Shown: positions 42,387 to 51,184 of the stretch, in pieces | How the letters are laid out: the number at the start of each line of letters is the position of its first letter | Position numbering within the stretch: position 1 is the stretch's first letter | Origin: Streptomyces sp. YS415 | GTDB lineage: Bacteria; Actinomycetota; Actinomycetes; Streptomycetales; Streptomycetaceae | DNA: 64,000 bases | Assembly: GCF_023544665.1 (NCBI RefSeq) | Contig: NZ_JAMJFL010000003.1 | Span: 62,001-126,000, forward strand | Direction of reading: 5' to 3' | The notes under the pieces: model-generated | Databases searched by the model: none | What the model was told of the DNA's origin: nothing | Seen by the model: the letters and a program-made list of their open reading frames with translations, nothing else | Translations under genes and position numbers: made by a program

Positions 42387-43901
42387 ATGACCACATCCGA
42401 AGACCGGGTCCCCGGCGGTGGCGCCGTCGGAGCGGCCCCGTTAGCGAACCCCAAGCGCTGGACGGCTCTCGTCTTCATCTGCCTGGCCCAGCTGATGGTG
42501 GTTCTCGACATCACGATCGTGAACGTCGCGCTGCCGGAGCTGCAGGCCGATCTCGGCTTCTCCAATGAGAACCGGCAGTGGGTCGTCACCTCGTACACCC
42601 TGGCCTTCGGCAGCCTCCTGCTGCTCGGTGGCCGTATCGCCGACTACACCGGCCGCAAGCGGGCCTTCCTGGTCGCCCTGGCCGGCTTCGCGATCGCCTC
42701 CTGCCTGGGCGGCGCAGCCTCCAACATCGAGCTGCTGCTCACCGCGCGTGCCCTCCAGGGTGTCTTCGGCGCCCTGCTGGCCCCCACCGCGCTCTCCCTG
42801 ATCTCGGTGAACTTCACCGACCAGAGGGAACGGGCGAAGGCGTTCAGCATCTTCGGCAGCATCGTCGCCAGCGGTGCCGTCATCGGTCTGCTGCTCGGCG
42901 GCTTCCTCACCGAGTACATGGACTGGCGCTGGTGCATGTACGTCAACGCGCCGATCGCCGTGATCGCCGCGTTCGGCGTGCTCTACCTCGGCCCGGAGCA
43001 GCGTGCCGCCGTGCGCGCCCGCTTCGACATCCCCGGCGTCCTGCTGGTCACCAGCGGTCTGGTCGCGATCGTGTACGCGTGCAGCGAGGCCGAGTCCGAG
43101 GGCTGGGGCTCCGGTCTGGTGATCGGTCTGTTCGTGGCCGGTGCGGTGCTGCTGGGCGCGTTCCTCGCGGTCGAGGCCCGCTCCCCGCATCCCCTGCTGC
43201 CACTGCGGGTGATCGCCGACCGCACGCGCGGCAGCGCCTATCTCGCCATGGCCGTCGGCATGATCGCCATGCTCGGCGCGCTGTTCTTCCTCACCTTCTA
43301 CCTCCAGCTGGTCAAGGGGTACTCGCCGGTGGAGACCGGTCTGGCCTTCCTGCCGATGCCGGTCGGCGTCGGTATGTTCGCCGGCGGTCTGTCGCCCAGG
43401 ATCCTGCCCAAGGTCCCGCCACGGGCCATGGTGGTGCCCGGCATGGTCATCGCGGCCTGTGCGCTGTTCTGGCTGGCCGCGCTGGAAGCCGACTCCTCCT
43501 ACTGGGGCATGGTCATGCCCGCCCTGTTCGTCCTGGGCGCGGGGATGGGCCTGCTGATCGCGCCGTCCGTCAACTACGCGACCTACCGGGTCGCCGACGA
43601 GGACGCCGGCGTCGCCTCCGGCACCGTCAACACCGCCCAGCAGATCGGCGGTTCCATCGGTGTGGCGCTGCTCAGCACGCTGGCCGCGGACGCGGCCTCG
43701 GAGCACCTTGCCGGGCATGCCGCCGAGGGGGCGAACCCCGCTCTGCGGCAGGCGGCCATGGTGGAGGGCTTCACGACCGCCTTCACCTGGGCTGGAGCCA
43801 TCATGGCGTGCGGCGCGGTGGTCCTGGCCGCGCTGATGAACGCGCCCAAGCCGGCGCCGGGGGAGGGCTCTCACGGGTCCCCGATGGCGCACCTCGGCTG
43901 A
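42387..43901 (+). CDS. MFS drug exporter, 14-TMS DHA2 family
   Basis: A 504-residue major facilitator of the EmrB/QacA type with about 14 membrane segments. It shows the motif-A region GGRIADYTGRKRAF between segments 2 and 3, VVLDITIVNVALP at the first segment and GSIVASGAVIGLLLGG for the antiporter motif. It probably exports the chlorinated product in exchange for protons. The start has GGAGAAAGG upstream at slightly long spacing. Codon 19 is TTA (42441-42443), so expression should depend on bldA. A perfect hairpin follows the gene. Confidence 0.9.
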   Translation: MTTSEDRVPGGGAVGAAPLANPKRWTALVFICLAQLMVVLDITIVNVALPELQADLGFSNENRQWVVTSYTLAFGSLLLLGGRIADYTGRKRAFLVALAGFAIASCLGGAASNIELLLTARALQGVFGALLAPTALSLISVNFTDQRERAKAFSIFGSIVASGAVIGLLLGGFLTEYMDWRWCMYVNAPIAVIAAFGVLYLGPEQRAAVRARFDIPGVLLVTSGLVAIVYACSEAESEGWGSGLVIGLFVAGAVLLGAFLAVEARSPHPLLPLRVIADRTRGSAYLAMAVGMIAMLGALFFLTFYLQLVKGYSPVETGLAFLPMPVGVGMFAGGLSPRILPKVPPRAMVVPGMVIAACALFWLAALEADSSYWGMVMPALFVLGAGMGLLIAPSVNYATYRVADEDAGVASGTVNTAQQIGGSIGVALLSTLAADAASEHLAGHAAEGANPALRQAAMVEGFTTAFTWAGAIMACGAVVLAALMNAPKPAPGEGSHGSPMAHLG

Positions 43902-43919
43902 CGTTCCGACCGCACATTT

Positions 43920-43951
43920 CGGCCGGCCTCCCCTTCGGGGGAGGCCGGCCG
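43920..43951 (+). terminator. Hairpin terminator after the exporter gene
   Basis: A perfect 14-bp stem (43920-43933 with 43938-43951) is closed by a TTCG tetraloop. There is no T-tract. It lies 19 bp after the exporter stop. Confidence 0.75.
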
Positions 43952-44064
43952 TCGTGGTGTGCGGGGACCTTCCCGTTCACCTGTTGTTCCGCGGTGTGCT
44001 TCATGGGCGACCGCGGGGCTTCGTGTGCCTGTATGTCGGGTTACTCGTGGTTATAGATCAGCCT

Positions 44065-44105
44065 GAGCGGAACGTGAGCGACATTCGAGGCGCTGTCTCT
44101 AGCTT
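44065..44105 (+). promoter_or_regulatory. SARP-type promoter of the first halogenase operon
   Basis: Three heptamers, GAGCGGA (44065-44071), GAGCGAC (44076-44082) and GAGGCGC (44087-44093), have an exact 11-bp period. They are followed after 6 bp by TAGCTT (44100-44105), a plausible -10 box about 48 bp before the halogenase start. This is the clearest SARP-like site in the window. Confidence 0.65.
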
Positions 44106-44152
44106 GGCCGAAACGAAAGCCCACGGGGCTAAAAACGGCTAAGGAGAGGCTC

Positions 44153-45898
44153 ATGCCGACTGCCGCCCTTCGCTCGATGCACCCCACGTCACCTCAGTAC
44201 GACGTGGCCATCCTGGGGTCAGGCCTGGCCGGAACCACGCTGGCCGCGTGTCTTGCACGCAACGGGGCGAAGGTGATCGTGCTCGACGCCGGCACGCATC
44301 CCCGTTTCGCCATCGGAGAATCGACGATCCCGTACACCTCGATGCTGATGCGACTCGTCAGCGAGCGGTACGGCGTGCCGGAGATCAAATGGCTGACGAC
44401 CTTCGAGGCCGTGCAGTCGAAGATCTCCACCAACTGCGGGGTGAAGCGCAACTTCGGCTTCCTCTACCACCGCGAGGGCGCCCGGCAGAACCCGCTGGAG
44501 ACCAACGAGTTCCCGATCCCGAAGATCACGCACACCGAGAACCACTTCTTCCGCCAGGACACCGACGCCTGGATGCTCGGCGTGGCCATCAACTACGGCG
44601 CCGACGTCCGTCAGCAGACGAAGATCGTCGACGTCGACATCGACGACGACGGCGTCACGGTCATCCCCGACAAGGGCGACCCGGTGCGGGTGAAGTTCGT
44701 GGTGGACGCGAGCGGCCACCGCTCCCCGCTGGCACAGAAGTTCGGTCTGCGCGAGGAGCCCAGCCGGCTGCGCCACCACTCGCGCTCGCTGTTCACGCAC
44801 ATGGTCGGCGTCAAGCCCTACGAGGACACCGTCCCCAAGGGCAGCCACCAGAACCCCAGCCCGTGGAGCGAGGGCACCCTCCACCACATGTTCAAGGGTG
44901 GCTGGATGTGGGTCATCCCCTTCGACAACCACCCGCGGGCCACCAACCCGCTGTGCAGCGTCGGCCTGAACCTGGACCCGCGCATCCACCCCAAGCCGGA
45001 CTGCTCCCCCGAGGAGGAGTTCCGCTCCTTCATCGCCAAGTACCCGGACATCGCCCCGCAGTTCGAGGGCGCGGTCGCGACCCGCGACTGGGTGAGCACC
45101 GGGCGGCTGCAGTACTCGTCCAAGCAGACGATCGGCTACCGCTGGTGCCTGACCTCGCACGCGGCCGGTTTCGTCGACGCCCTCTTCTCGCGCGGCCTGT
45201 CCAACAGCATGGAGATCATCCACGCGCTGGGCTGGCGGCTGCTGGACGCCATCAAGGAGGACGACTTCTCCGTCGAGCGGTTCGAGTACGTCCAGGAGCT
45301 GGAGCAGGGCCTGCTCGACTTCAACGACGACCTGGTGGCCAACGCGTACACCTCGTTCGGCAGCTGGTTCCTCTGGAACGCCTACTTCCGGGTGTGGTCG
45401 CTGGGGCAGATCCTCGCCACCTTCGAGATCAACCGCTCCTACGCGCGCTTCCTGGAGAACCACGACCCCAAGGTCCTCGAGCGGCTGGAGCGGCAGGCAC
45501 CCGACGGCGCCATCCCCGACTACCCGCCGGCCCGGAAGCTGCTCAAGTCCATGAGCGAGACGGTCCAGGAGGTCCAGAACGGGCAGCGCGACCACCGCGA
45601 GGCAGCCGACATCCTCATCGGGCTGCTGCGGGACGCCGACTTCGTGCCGCCGGCCTTCGGCCTCGCCGACCCGGACAACCACTGGACCGACGCGTCGACC
45701 GCCAAGATCCTCAAGACGCTGCGCTGGTCGCGGACCGAGGCTCCCAAGGAGATCGGGGACCTGACCTGGGAGGGGCTGACCCTCTTCATCAAGAAGCGGT
45801 TCGACAAGGAAGAGTTCAAGATCTCGGAGGAGCTGACCCACATCGCCGCGGGCTGGCCGTTGATCGGACGGGCGCTGCGGGTGCCCGACCCCAAGTGA
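44153..45898 (+). CDS. Flavin-dependent halogenase (aryl halogenase A1)
   Basis: A 581-residue FADH2-dependent halogenase family protein. Features are the FAD motif ILGSGLAGTTLAACLARNG (about residues 22-40), FAIGESTIPYT, a lysine in GVKRNFGFLYH as a candidate for the halogenase catalytic lysine, and an intact WMWVIP signature at 251-256. It belongs to a different subfamily from the PltA-like enzyme, more like halogenases acting on free phenolic or pyrrolic compounds. It is very close, even at DNA level, to the gene at 49410-51161. AAGGAGAGG precedes the ATG. It heads an operon with the next halogenase and the aromatic hydroxylase, behind a SARP-type promoter. Site specificity unknown. Confidence 0.9.
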   Translation: MPTAALRSMHPTSPQYDVAILGSGLAGTTLAACLARNGAKVIVLDAGTHPRFAIGESTIPYTSMLMRLVSERYGVPEIKWLTTFEAVQSKISTNCGVKRNFGFLYHREGARQNPLETNEFPIPKITHTENHFFRQDTDAWMLGVAINYGADVRQQTKIVDVDIDDDGVTVIPDKGDPVRVKFVVDASGHRSPLAQKFGLREEPSRLRHHSRSLFTHMVGVKPYEDTVPKGSHQNPSPWSEGTLHHMFKGGWMWVIPFDNHPRATNPLCSVGLNLDPRIHPKPDCSPEEEFRSFIAKYPDIAPQFEGAVATRDWVSTGRLQYSSKQTIGYRWCLTSHAAGFVDALFSRGLSNSMEIIHALGWRLLDAIKEDDFSVERFEYVQELEQGLLDFNDDLVANAYTSFGSWFLWNAYFRVWSLGQILATFEINRSYARFLENHDPKVLERLERQAPDGAIPDYPPARKLLKSMSETVQEVQNGQRDHREAADILIGLLRDADFVPPAFGLADPDNHWTDASTAKILKTLRWSRTEAPKEIGDLTWEGLTLFIKKRFDKEEFKISEELTHIAAGWPLIGRALRVPDPK

Positions 45899-45953
45899 CC
45901 GCACCCGAACCGCGCCCGACCTCCCAGCACCTTCCACACTTCTGGAGTTCCTC

Positions 45954-47633
45954 ATGTCCGACACTGAGACCGCGGCCGGTGGCTCGTCCACGGTGCACGA
46001 CGTGGCGATCCTCGGGTCCGGCATCGCCGGCTCCATGCTCGCGGCCGTGCTCGCCCGCAACGGCGTCAAGGTCCTGCTCCTGGACGCCTCGTCCCACCCG
46101 CGCTTCGCGATCGGCGAGTCCACGATCCCGTACACGCTGGTCTGTCTGCGCACCATAGCCGAGCGCTACGACGTCCCCGAGATCAAGACGCTCGCCACCT
46201 TCACCAACGCCACCAAGGTGCTCGGCCCCAAGTTCGGGGTGAAGAAGCACTTCAGCTTCCTGCTGCACCACGAGGGCCAGGACCAAGACCCGAAGGAAGT
46301 CAACCAGTTCGGCACCCCCGGTCTGCTGCACGAGGCGAGCCATCTCTACCGGCAGGACACCGACGCGTACATGTACCACGTCGCCCTGAAGTACGGCGCC
46401 GTGGGCCGGCAGAACTTCCGGGTCGCCGACGTCGACTTCGACGACGCGGGCGTCACCCTGAGCACCGCCGAGGGCGAGCAGTACCGCGCCCGGTACGTCG
46501 TCGACGCCAGCGGTCACCGCTCCCCGCTGGCCGAGAAGTTCGACCTGCGCGAGGACCCCTGCCGGTTCAGCCACCACTCCCGGTCGATCTGGAACCACAT
46601 GACGCGGGTACGGCCGACCGACGAGCTGTTCAGCCACCGCGCCCCCGAGGACACCCCGCCCTCGCCCTGGTACCAGGGCACGGTGCACCACATGTTCGAG
46701 CGCGGCTGGTTCTGGGTGATCGGCTTCGACAACCACCCCGCCTCCCGCAACCCGCTGTGCAGCGTCGGCCTCACCCTCGACGAGCGCACGTACCCCAAGT
46801 CCGCGGACATGACGCCGGAGGAGGAGTTCTACCACCACGCGGCGCGTTTCCCGGACATCGCCCGCCAGTTCGAGGGCGCGCGACCGGTCCGCTCCTGGAC
46901 CTCCACGGACCGCCTGCAGTACTCCTCCAAGCAGTGCGCCGGCGACCGCTGGTTCCTGCTCTCCCACGCGGCCGGTTTCATCGACCCGCTGTACTCCCGC
47001 GGCCTGTCCAACACCGCCGAGGCCATCAACAGCCTCGCCTGGCGGCTGCTGGATGCCGTGAAGGACGGCGACTTCTCCCGCGAGCGCTTCGACTACGTCG
47101 ACCGGATGCAGCAGGGGCTGTTCGACTACAACGACTCACTCGTCAACGCCTCCTTCATCTCCTTCAGCGACTACGACCTGTGGACCGCCGTCTACCGGAT
47201 CTGGAGCTGGGGTGCCAACGCGGGCACCTACCGGCTGTCCGAGGGCCTGTTCAAGTACTTCAAGGACGGCCGCGACCAGCACTTCAAGGACCTGGAGAAG
47301 GCCCCGCACCTTGGCCTGTACTGGCCCGACCACGACGGCTTCAAGGGCCTGTACGACAGCCTGATCGAGGAGTGCCTCAAGTACGAGGCCGGCAAGGTCA
47401 CCGCACGCGAGGCGGCGGACACGGTGTACGCGCAGTTGGAGAGCGCGAACTTCGTGCCCAAGCACTTCGGCTTCGCCGAGCGGGATCTGCGGTTCATGAT
47501 CCCCAACGCCAAGGTGATGGCGAAGACCGCGCGCTGGATGGCCACCGAGGCCGACCCAGTGGTCAAGCGGATGATGCAAGGAAATGCTCGTGAGGCGGTC
47601 AAGGCGAAGTTGAAGGGCAGGCGCATCTTCTGA
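45954..47633 (+). CDS. Flavin-dependent halogenase homologue with an altered signature (A2)
   Basis: A 559-residue member of the same halogenase subfamily as its upstream neighbour, but a more divergent one. The FAD motif ILGSGIAGSMLAAVLARNG and the lysine in GVKKHFSFLLHH are present. The signature reads WFWVIG at residues 252-257: both tryptophans and the isoleucine are kept, while the last proline is glycine. It may still chlorinate, or it may have moved to flavin oxidation or coupling chemistry, as known for some marinopyrrole-type homologues. The start is 55 bp after the previous stop, so it is in the same operon. Confidence 0.85.
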   Translation: MSDTETAAGGSSTVHDVAILGSGIAGSMLAAVLARNGVKVLLLDASSHPRFAIGESTIPYTLVCLRTIAERYDVPEIKTLATFTNATKVLGPKFGVKKHFSFLLHHEGQDQDPKEVNQFGTPGLLHEASHLYRQDTDAYMYHVALKYGAVGRQNFRVADVDFDDAGVTLSTAEGEQYRARYVVDASGHRSPLAEKFDLREDPCRFSHHSRSIWNHMTRVRPTDELFSHRAPEDTPPSPWYQGTVHHMFERGWFWVIGFDNHPASRNPLCSVGLTLDERTYPKSADMTPEEEFYHHAARFPDIARQFEGARPVRSWTSTDRLQYSSKQCAGDRWFLLSHAAGFIDPLYSRGLSNTAEAINSLAWRLLDAVKDGDFSRERFDYVDRMQQGLFDYNDSLVNASFISFSDYDLWTAVYRIWSWGANAGTYRLSEGLFKYFKDGRDQHFKDLEKAPHLGLYWPDHDGFKGLYDSLIEECLKYEAGKVTAREAADTVYAQLESANFVPKHFGFAERDLRFMIPNAKVMAKTARWMATEADPVVKRMMQGNAREAVKAKLKGRRIF

Positions 47634-47727
47634 CGCCGGCGGAGCCTCCCGCCCGGCCTCCGGCCGCCTGCCCCGCCCCCGCCGCGTCGGCCACATCCGC
47701 GGCAACCCGACAAGAAAGGCCATCGTT

Positions 47728-49230
47728 GTGGACAAGAAGACCGCCGCGTACGACGTGATCATCGCCGGTGCCGGCCCCACCGGTCTCATGCTGGCCGGGG
47801 AACTGGCCATGGCCGGCGTGAGCTGCCGGGTCGTCGAGCGCCGCGAACACCGCACCAGGGAGTCCCGGGCGCTCGGACTGCACGGACGGACCATGGAGGT
47901 CCTGAACATGCGCGGGCTGGCCGAAGAGGTGCTGGCCCGCGCCAACCCGGTGCCGCGGGTGCGGGTGTCGCTCGGCGACTCGCTCTTCGACATGAACCGG
48001 CTCGCCACCGACTACGGGCAGCTGACCATCATCCCGCAGGGCGAGACCGAGGAGATCCTGGAGAAGCGCGCCACCGGTCTCGGGGTGGTCGTGGACCGCG
48101 GGGTCACCCTCGCCGACTGCCGGCAGGACGGCCGGGTCGTCTCCTGCACCCTGGAGCAGGACGGCCGGGAGTGGGAGGAGACCGCCTCCTGGCTGGTCGG
48201 CTGCGACGGCTCGCGCAGCCGGGTGCGGGAGGCCATGGGCGCCGAGTTCACCGGCGCGACCTACCCGTACACGATCATCGTCGCCGATGTGAAGCTGGGC
48301 ACCCCGCTCGACGACCAGCTGCTGATCCGGGTCGGCCGGGCCGGACTCGTGGTGGCGACCGACTTCGGCAACGGCTGGTACCGCATGGGCGTCATCGACC
48401 GGGACAAGCCCTGGTCCGACAATCCGGTCACGCTCGCCGAGGTCGACCAGACCCTGCGCAAGCTGTTCGGCCGGGACATGCGGCCCAGCGAGCCGTTGTG
48501 GACCTCGCGCTTCCACATCCAGGAGCGCCAGGCCTCGTTCTACCGCAAGGGCCGCATGGTCATCGCCGGTGACGCCGCGCACGTCCACTCCCCGCTCGGC
48601 GGCCAGGGCCTCAACCTCGGCATCCAGGACGCCATGAACCTCGGCTGGAAGCTGAGCGCCGTGGTCAAGGGGCGGTCCGCCGACGACCTCATCGACACCT
48701 TCGCGGAGGAGCGGCGCCGGGTCTCCCAGGGCGTGATCAAGGTGACGGACATCGCCACCCGCATGATGACGTCCGACAAGCTGCCCGCGCGGATCGCGCG
48801 CAAGACCGTGATGACCGTGGCCAGCCGGGTTCCCTTCACCCACCAGACCGCGGTCGGGCATCTGTCGGGCATCTACACGAGCTACCCGTCGATGGCCGCG
48901 GCCGCCGGGGCCTCGCCCCTCGTCGGCACCCGGGTCCCCGACCTCAAGATCGCCGGACGCGGCGGCACCCCGCAGCGGCTCCACGAGGCGCTGCGCCAGG
49001 GCGGCTTCGTCCTGATCGACTCCGGTACCGGATCCCCGCTGCTGCCGTCGGTGCCGGAGACGGACGGCAACCTCGTCCGGCTCACCGGCCGGGTCGTGGC
49101 GGACTCCGGACAGTGGCGCAAGCCCGAGGTCATCCTGGTCCGCCCCGACGGCTACTGCGCCTGGGCGGGTACCCGCGAGCGGGCCCTCGGCGAGCTGGCC
49201 AACACCTATCTCCGCTGGATCCAGGCCTGA
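47728..49230 (+). CDS. FAD-dependent aromatic hydroxylase (PHBH fold, RdmE/PgaE-like)
   Basis: A 500-residue class A flavoprotein monooxygenase. It has the Rossmann motif IIAGAGPTGLMLAGELAMAG (about residues 9-29), the LVGCDGSRSRVREAMG motif, GDAAHVHSPLGGQGLNLGIQ and a C-terminal thioredoxin-like domain (about 395-500). These enzymes hydroxylate aromatic polyketides using NAD(P)H directly and need no partner reductase. It could act on the type II product or on the phenol ring of the pyrrolyl ketone. A GTG start with AAGAAAGG upstream is used. It is the last gene of the operon starting at 44153 and is followed by a hairpin. Confidence 0.85.
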   Translation: MDKKTAAYDVIIAGAGPTGLMLAGELAMAGVSCRVVERREHRTRESRALGLHGRTMEVLNMRGLAEEVLARANPVPRVRVSLGDSLFDMNRLATDYGQLTIIPQGETEEILEKRATGLGVVVDRGVTLADCRQDGRVVSCTLEQDGREWEETASWLVGCDGSRSRVREAMGAEFTGATYPYTIIVADVKLGTPLDDQLLIRVGRAGLVVATDFGNGWYRMGVIDRDKPWSDNPVTLAEVDQTLRKLFGRDMRPSEPLWTSRFHIQERQASFYRKGRMVIAGDAAHVHSPLGGQGLNLGIQDAMNLGWKLSAVVKGRSADDLIDTFAEERRRVSQGVIKVTDIATRMMTSDKLPARIARKTVMTVASRVPFTHQTAVGHLSGIYTSYPSMAAAAGASPLVGTRVPDLKIAGRGGTPQRLHEALRQGGFVLIDSGTGSPLLPSVPETDGNLVRLTGRVVADSGQWRKPEVILVRPDGYCAWAGTRERALGELANTYLRWIQA

Positions 49231-49247
49231 CCGGCCGCCCGGTCCAC

Positions 49248-49286
49248 CCGGCGTGCCGCCGCCCCACGACGGCGGCGGTACGCCGG
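49248..49286 (+). terminator. Hairpin terminator after the hydroxylase gene
   Basis: A 16-bp stem (49248-49263 with 49271-49286) with one mismatch and a 7-base loop lies 18 bp after the stop codon. There is no T-tract. Confidence 0.65.
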
Positions 49287-49329
49287 GGAAGCGGCCGGGC
49301 CGGGCGTGGTGGCCCTGAGCGGTGGCCCT

Positions 49330-49370
49330 GAGCGGTGGCCGAGTCTGCCTCAAGCGGGCGTTCCTACGGT
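49330..49370 (+). promoter_or_regulatory. SARP-type promoter of the second halogenase operon
   Basis: The heptamers GAGCGGT (49330-49336), GAGTCTG (49341-49347) and AAGCGGG (49352-49358) have an 11-bp period and are followed after 6 bp by TACGGT (49365-49370), 40 bp before the halogenase start. The geometry equals that at 44065-44105. A 13-bp tandem duplication of GTGGCCCTGAGCG directly precedes it. Confidence 0.6.
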
Positions 49371-49409
49371 GTGCCGAAATGGATGCCGGGACCACTGAGG
49401 AGAGATCTG

Positions 49410-51161
49410 ATGCCCCCTGCCACCACGCCAAAACCGATGGCGGCACCCCAGTACGACGTGGCCATTCTCGGATCCGGCCTTGCTGGTACGACGCTGGCCG
49501 CGTGCCTGGCGCGCAACGGTGCGAAGGTGCTCGTCCTCGACGCCGGCACGCACCCCCGTTTCGCCATCGGTGAGTCGACCATTCCGTACACGTCCATGAT
49601 GATGCGGCTGGTCAGTGAGCGGTACAACGTGCCCGAGATCAAGTGGCTGACGACCTTCGAGGCCGTGCAGTCGAAGATCTCCACCAACTGCGGGGTGAAG
49701 CGGAACTTCGGCTTCCTCTACCACCGCGAGGGCGCGCGGCAGAACCCGCTGGAAACCAGCATGTTCCCGATCCCGAAGATCACGCACACCGAGAACCACT
49801 TCTTCCGCCAGGACACCGACGCCTGGATGGTGAACGTCGCCATCAAGTACGGCGCCGACATCCGCCAGCAGACGAAGATCGTCGACGTCGACATCGACGA
49901 CGACGGCGTCACGGTCATCCCCGACAAGGGCGACCCGGTGCGGGTGAAGTTCGTGGTGGACGCGAGCGGCCACCGCTCCCCGCTGGCCCAGAAGTTCGGC
50001 GTGCGCGAGGAGCCCAGCCGGCTGCGCCACCAGTCCCGTTCGCTGTTCACGCACATGATCGGCGTGAAGCCCTACGAGGACACGCTGCCCAAGGGCACGC
50101 ACCAGAACCCCAGCCCGTGGAGCGAGGGCACCCTCCACCACCTCTTCGAGGGCGGCTGGATGTGGGTCATCCCCTTCGACAACCACCCGCTGTCCACCAG
50201 CCAGCTGTGCAGTGTCGGCATCAACCTGGACCCGCGCGTCCACCCGGTGCCCGAAGGCCTCTCCCCGGAAGAGGAGTTCCGCGCCTTCATCGCCAAGTTC
50301 CCCGACATCGCCCCGCAGTTCGAGGGCGCGGTGGCGACCCGCGACTGGGTGCGTACCGGTCGTCTGCAGTACTCCTCCAAGCAGACCGTCGGCTACCGCT
50401 GGTGCCTGACCTCGCACGCGGCCGGTTTCGTCGACGCCCTCTTCTCGCGGGGCCTTTCCAACACCATGGAGATCATCCACGCGCTGGGCTGGCGGCTGCT
50501 GGACGCCATCAAGGAGGACGACTTCTCCGTCGAGCGGTTCGAGTACGTCCAGGAGCTGGAGCAGGGCCTGCTCGACTTCAACGACGACCTGGTGGCCAAC
50601 GCGTACACCTCGTTCGGCAGCTGGTTCCTGTGGAACGCGTGGTTCCGGGTGTGGTCGCTGGGCCAGATCCTCGCCACCTTCGAGATCAACCGGGCCTACG
50701 CCACCTACCTGGACCGCCGGGACCCGGCCGGCCTCGAACGGCTGGAGCGCCAGGCACCCGACGGCGCCATCCCCGACTACGCCCCGGTCCGCCAGCTGCT
50801 GAAGAACGTCAGCAGCCTGGTGCAGGAGGTCCAGAAGGGGGAGGTCGATCCGCGGGACGCCTCCGAGGAGATCCTCGCGCAGCTGCGCGCGGCCGACTTC
50901 GTTCCCCCCGCCTTCGGTCTCGCCGACCCCGACAACCACTGGACGGACGCCACGACCGTCAAGGTCCTGCAGACGCTGCAGTGGGCGAAGAAGGACGCGC
51001 CGGACGAGATCGGCGAGCTGGTCTACGACGGTCTGACCCTCTTCCTGCGCAAGCGGTTCGACAAGGAGGAGTTCAAGGTCACCGAGGAGCTCAAGCACAT
51101 GGCCGCGTACTGGCCGGTGATCGGCAAGATCATCAAGCAGCGGAACGCGAGCGCGAGCTGA
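49410..51161 (+). CDS. Flavin-dependent halogenase (A3, near-duplicate of A1)
   Basis: A 583-residue halogenase nearly identical to the protein at 44153-45898 across most of its length, with the same FAD motif, FAIGESTIPYT, the GVKRNFGFLYH lysine and an intact WMWVIP at 250-255. The two differ mainly near the N-terminus, at scattered surface positions and in the C-terminal third. ATG 49410 is chosen because GAGGAG is properly spaced upstream; the frame extends 25 codons further but would include promoter sequence. Its stop overlaps a possible start of the next halogenase (TGATG). Recent duplication followed by specialisation for another ring position is likely. Confidence 0.9.
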   Translation: MPPATTPKPMAAPQYDVAILGSGLAGTTLAACLARNGAKVLVLDAGTHPRFAIGESTIPYTSMMMRLVSERYNVPEIKWLTTFEAVQSKISTNCGVKRNFGFLYHREGARQNPLETSMFPIPKITHTENHFFRQDTDAWMVNVAIKYGADIRQQTKIVDVDIDDDGVTVIPDKGDPVRVKFVVDASGHRSPLAQKFGVREEPSRLRHQSRSLFTHMIGVKPYEDTLPKGTHQNPSPWSEGTLHHLFEGGWMWVIPFDNHPLSTSQLCSVGINLDPRVHPVPEGLSPEEEFRAFIAKFPDIAPQFEGAVATRDWVRTGRLQYSSKQTVGYRWCLTSHAAGFVDALFSRGLSNTMEIIHALGWRLLDAIKEDDFSVERFEYVQELEQGLLDFNDDLVANAYTSFGSWFLWNAWFRVWSLGQILATFEINRAYATYLDRRDPAGLERLERQAPDGAIPDYAPVRQLLKNVSSLVQEVQKGEVDPRDASEEILAQLRAADFVPPAFGLADPDNHWTDATTVKVLQTLQWAKKDAPDEIGELVYDGLTLFLRKRFDKEEFKVTEELKHMAAYWPVIGKIIKQRNASAS

Positions 51162-51184
51162 TGGCCACCGAGACGAGGAGTGAG

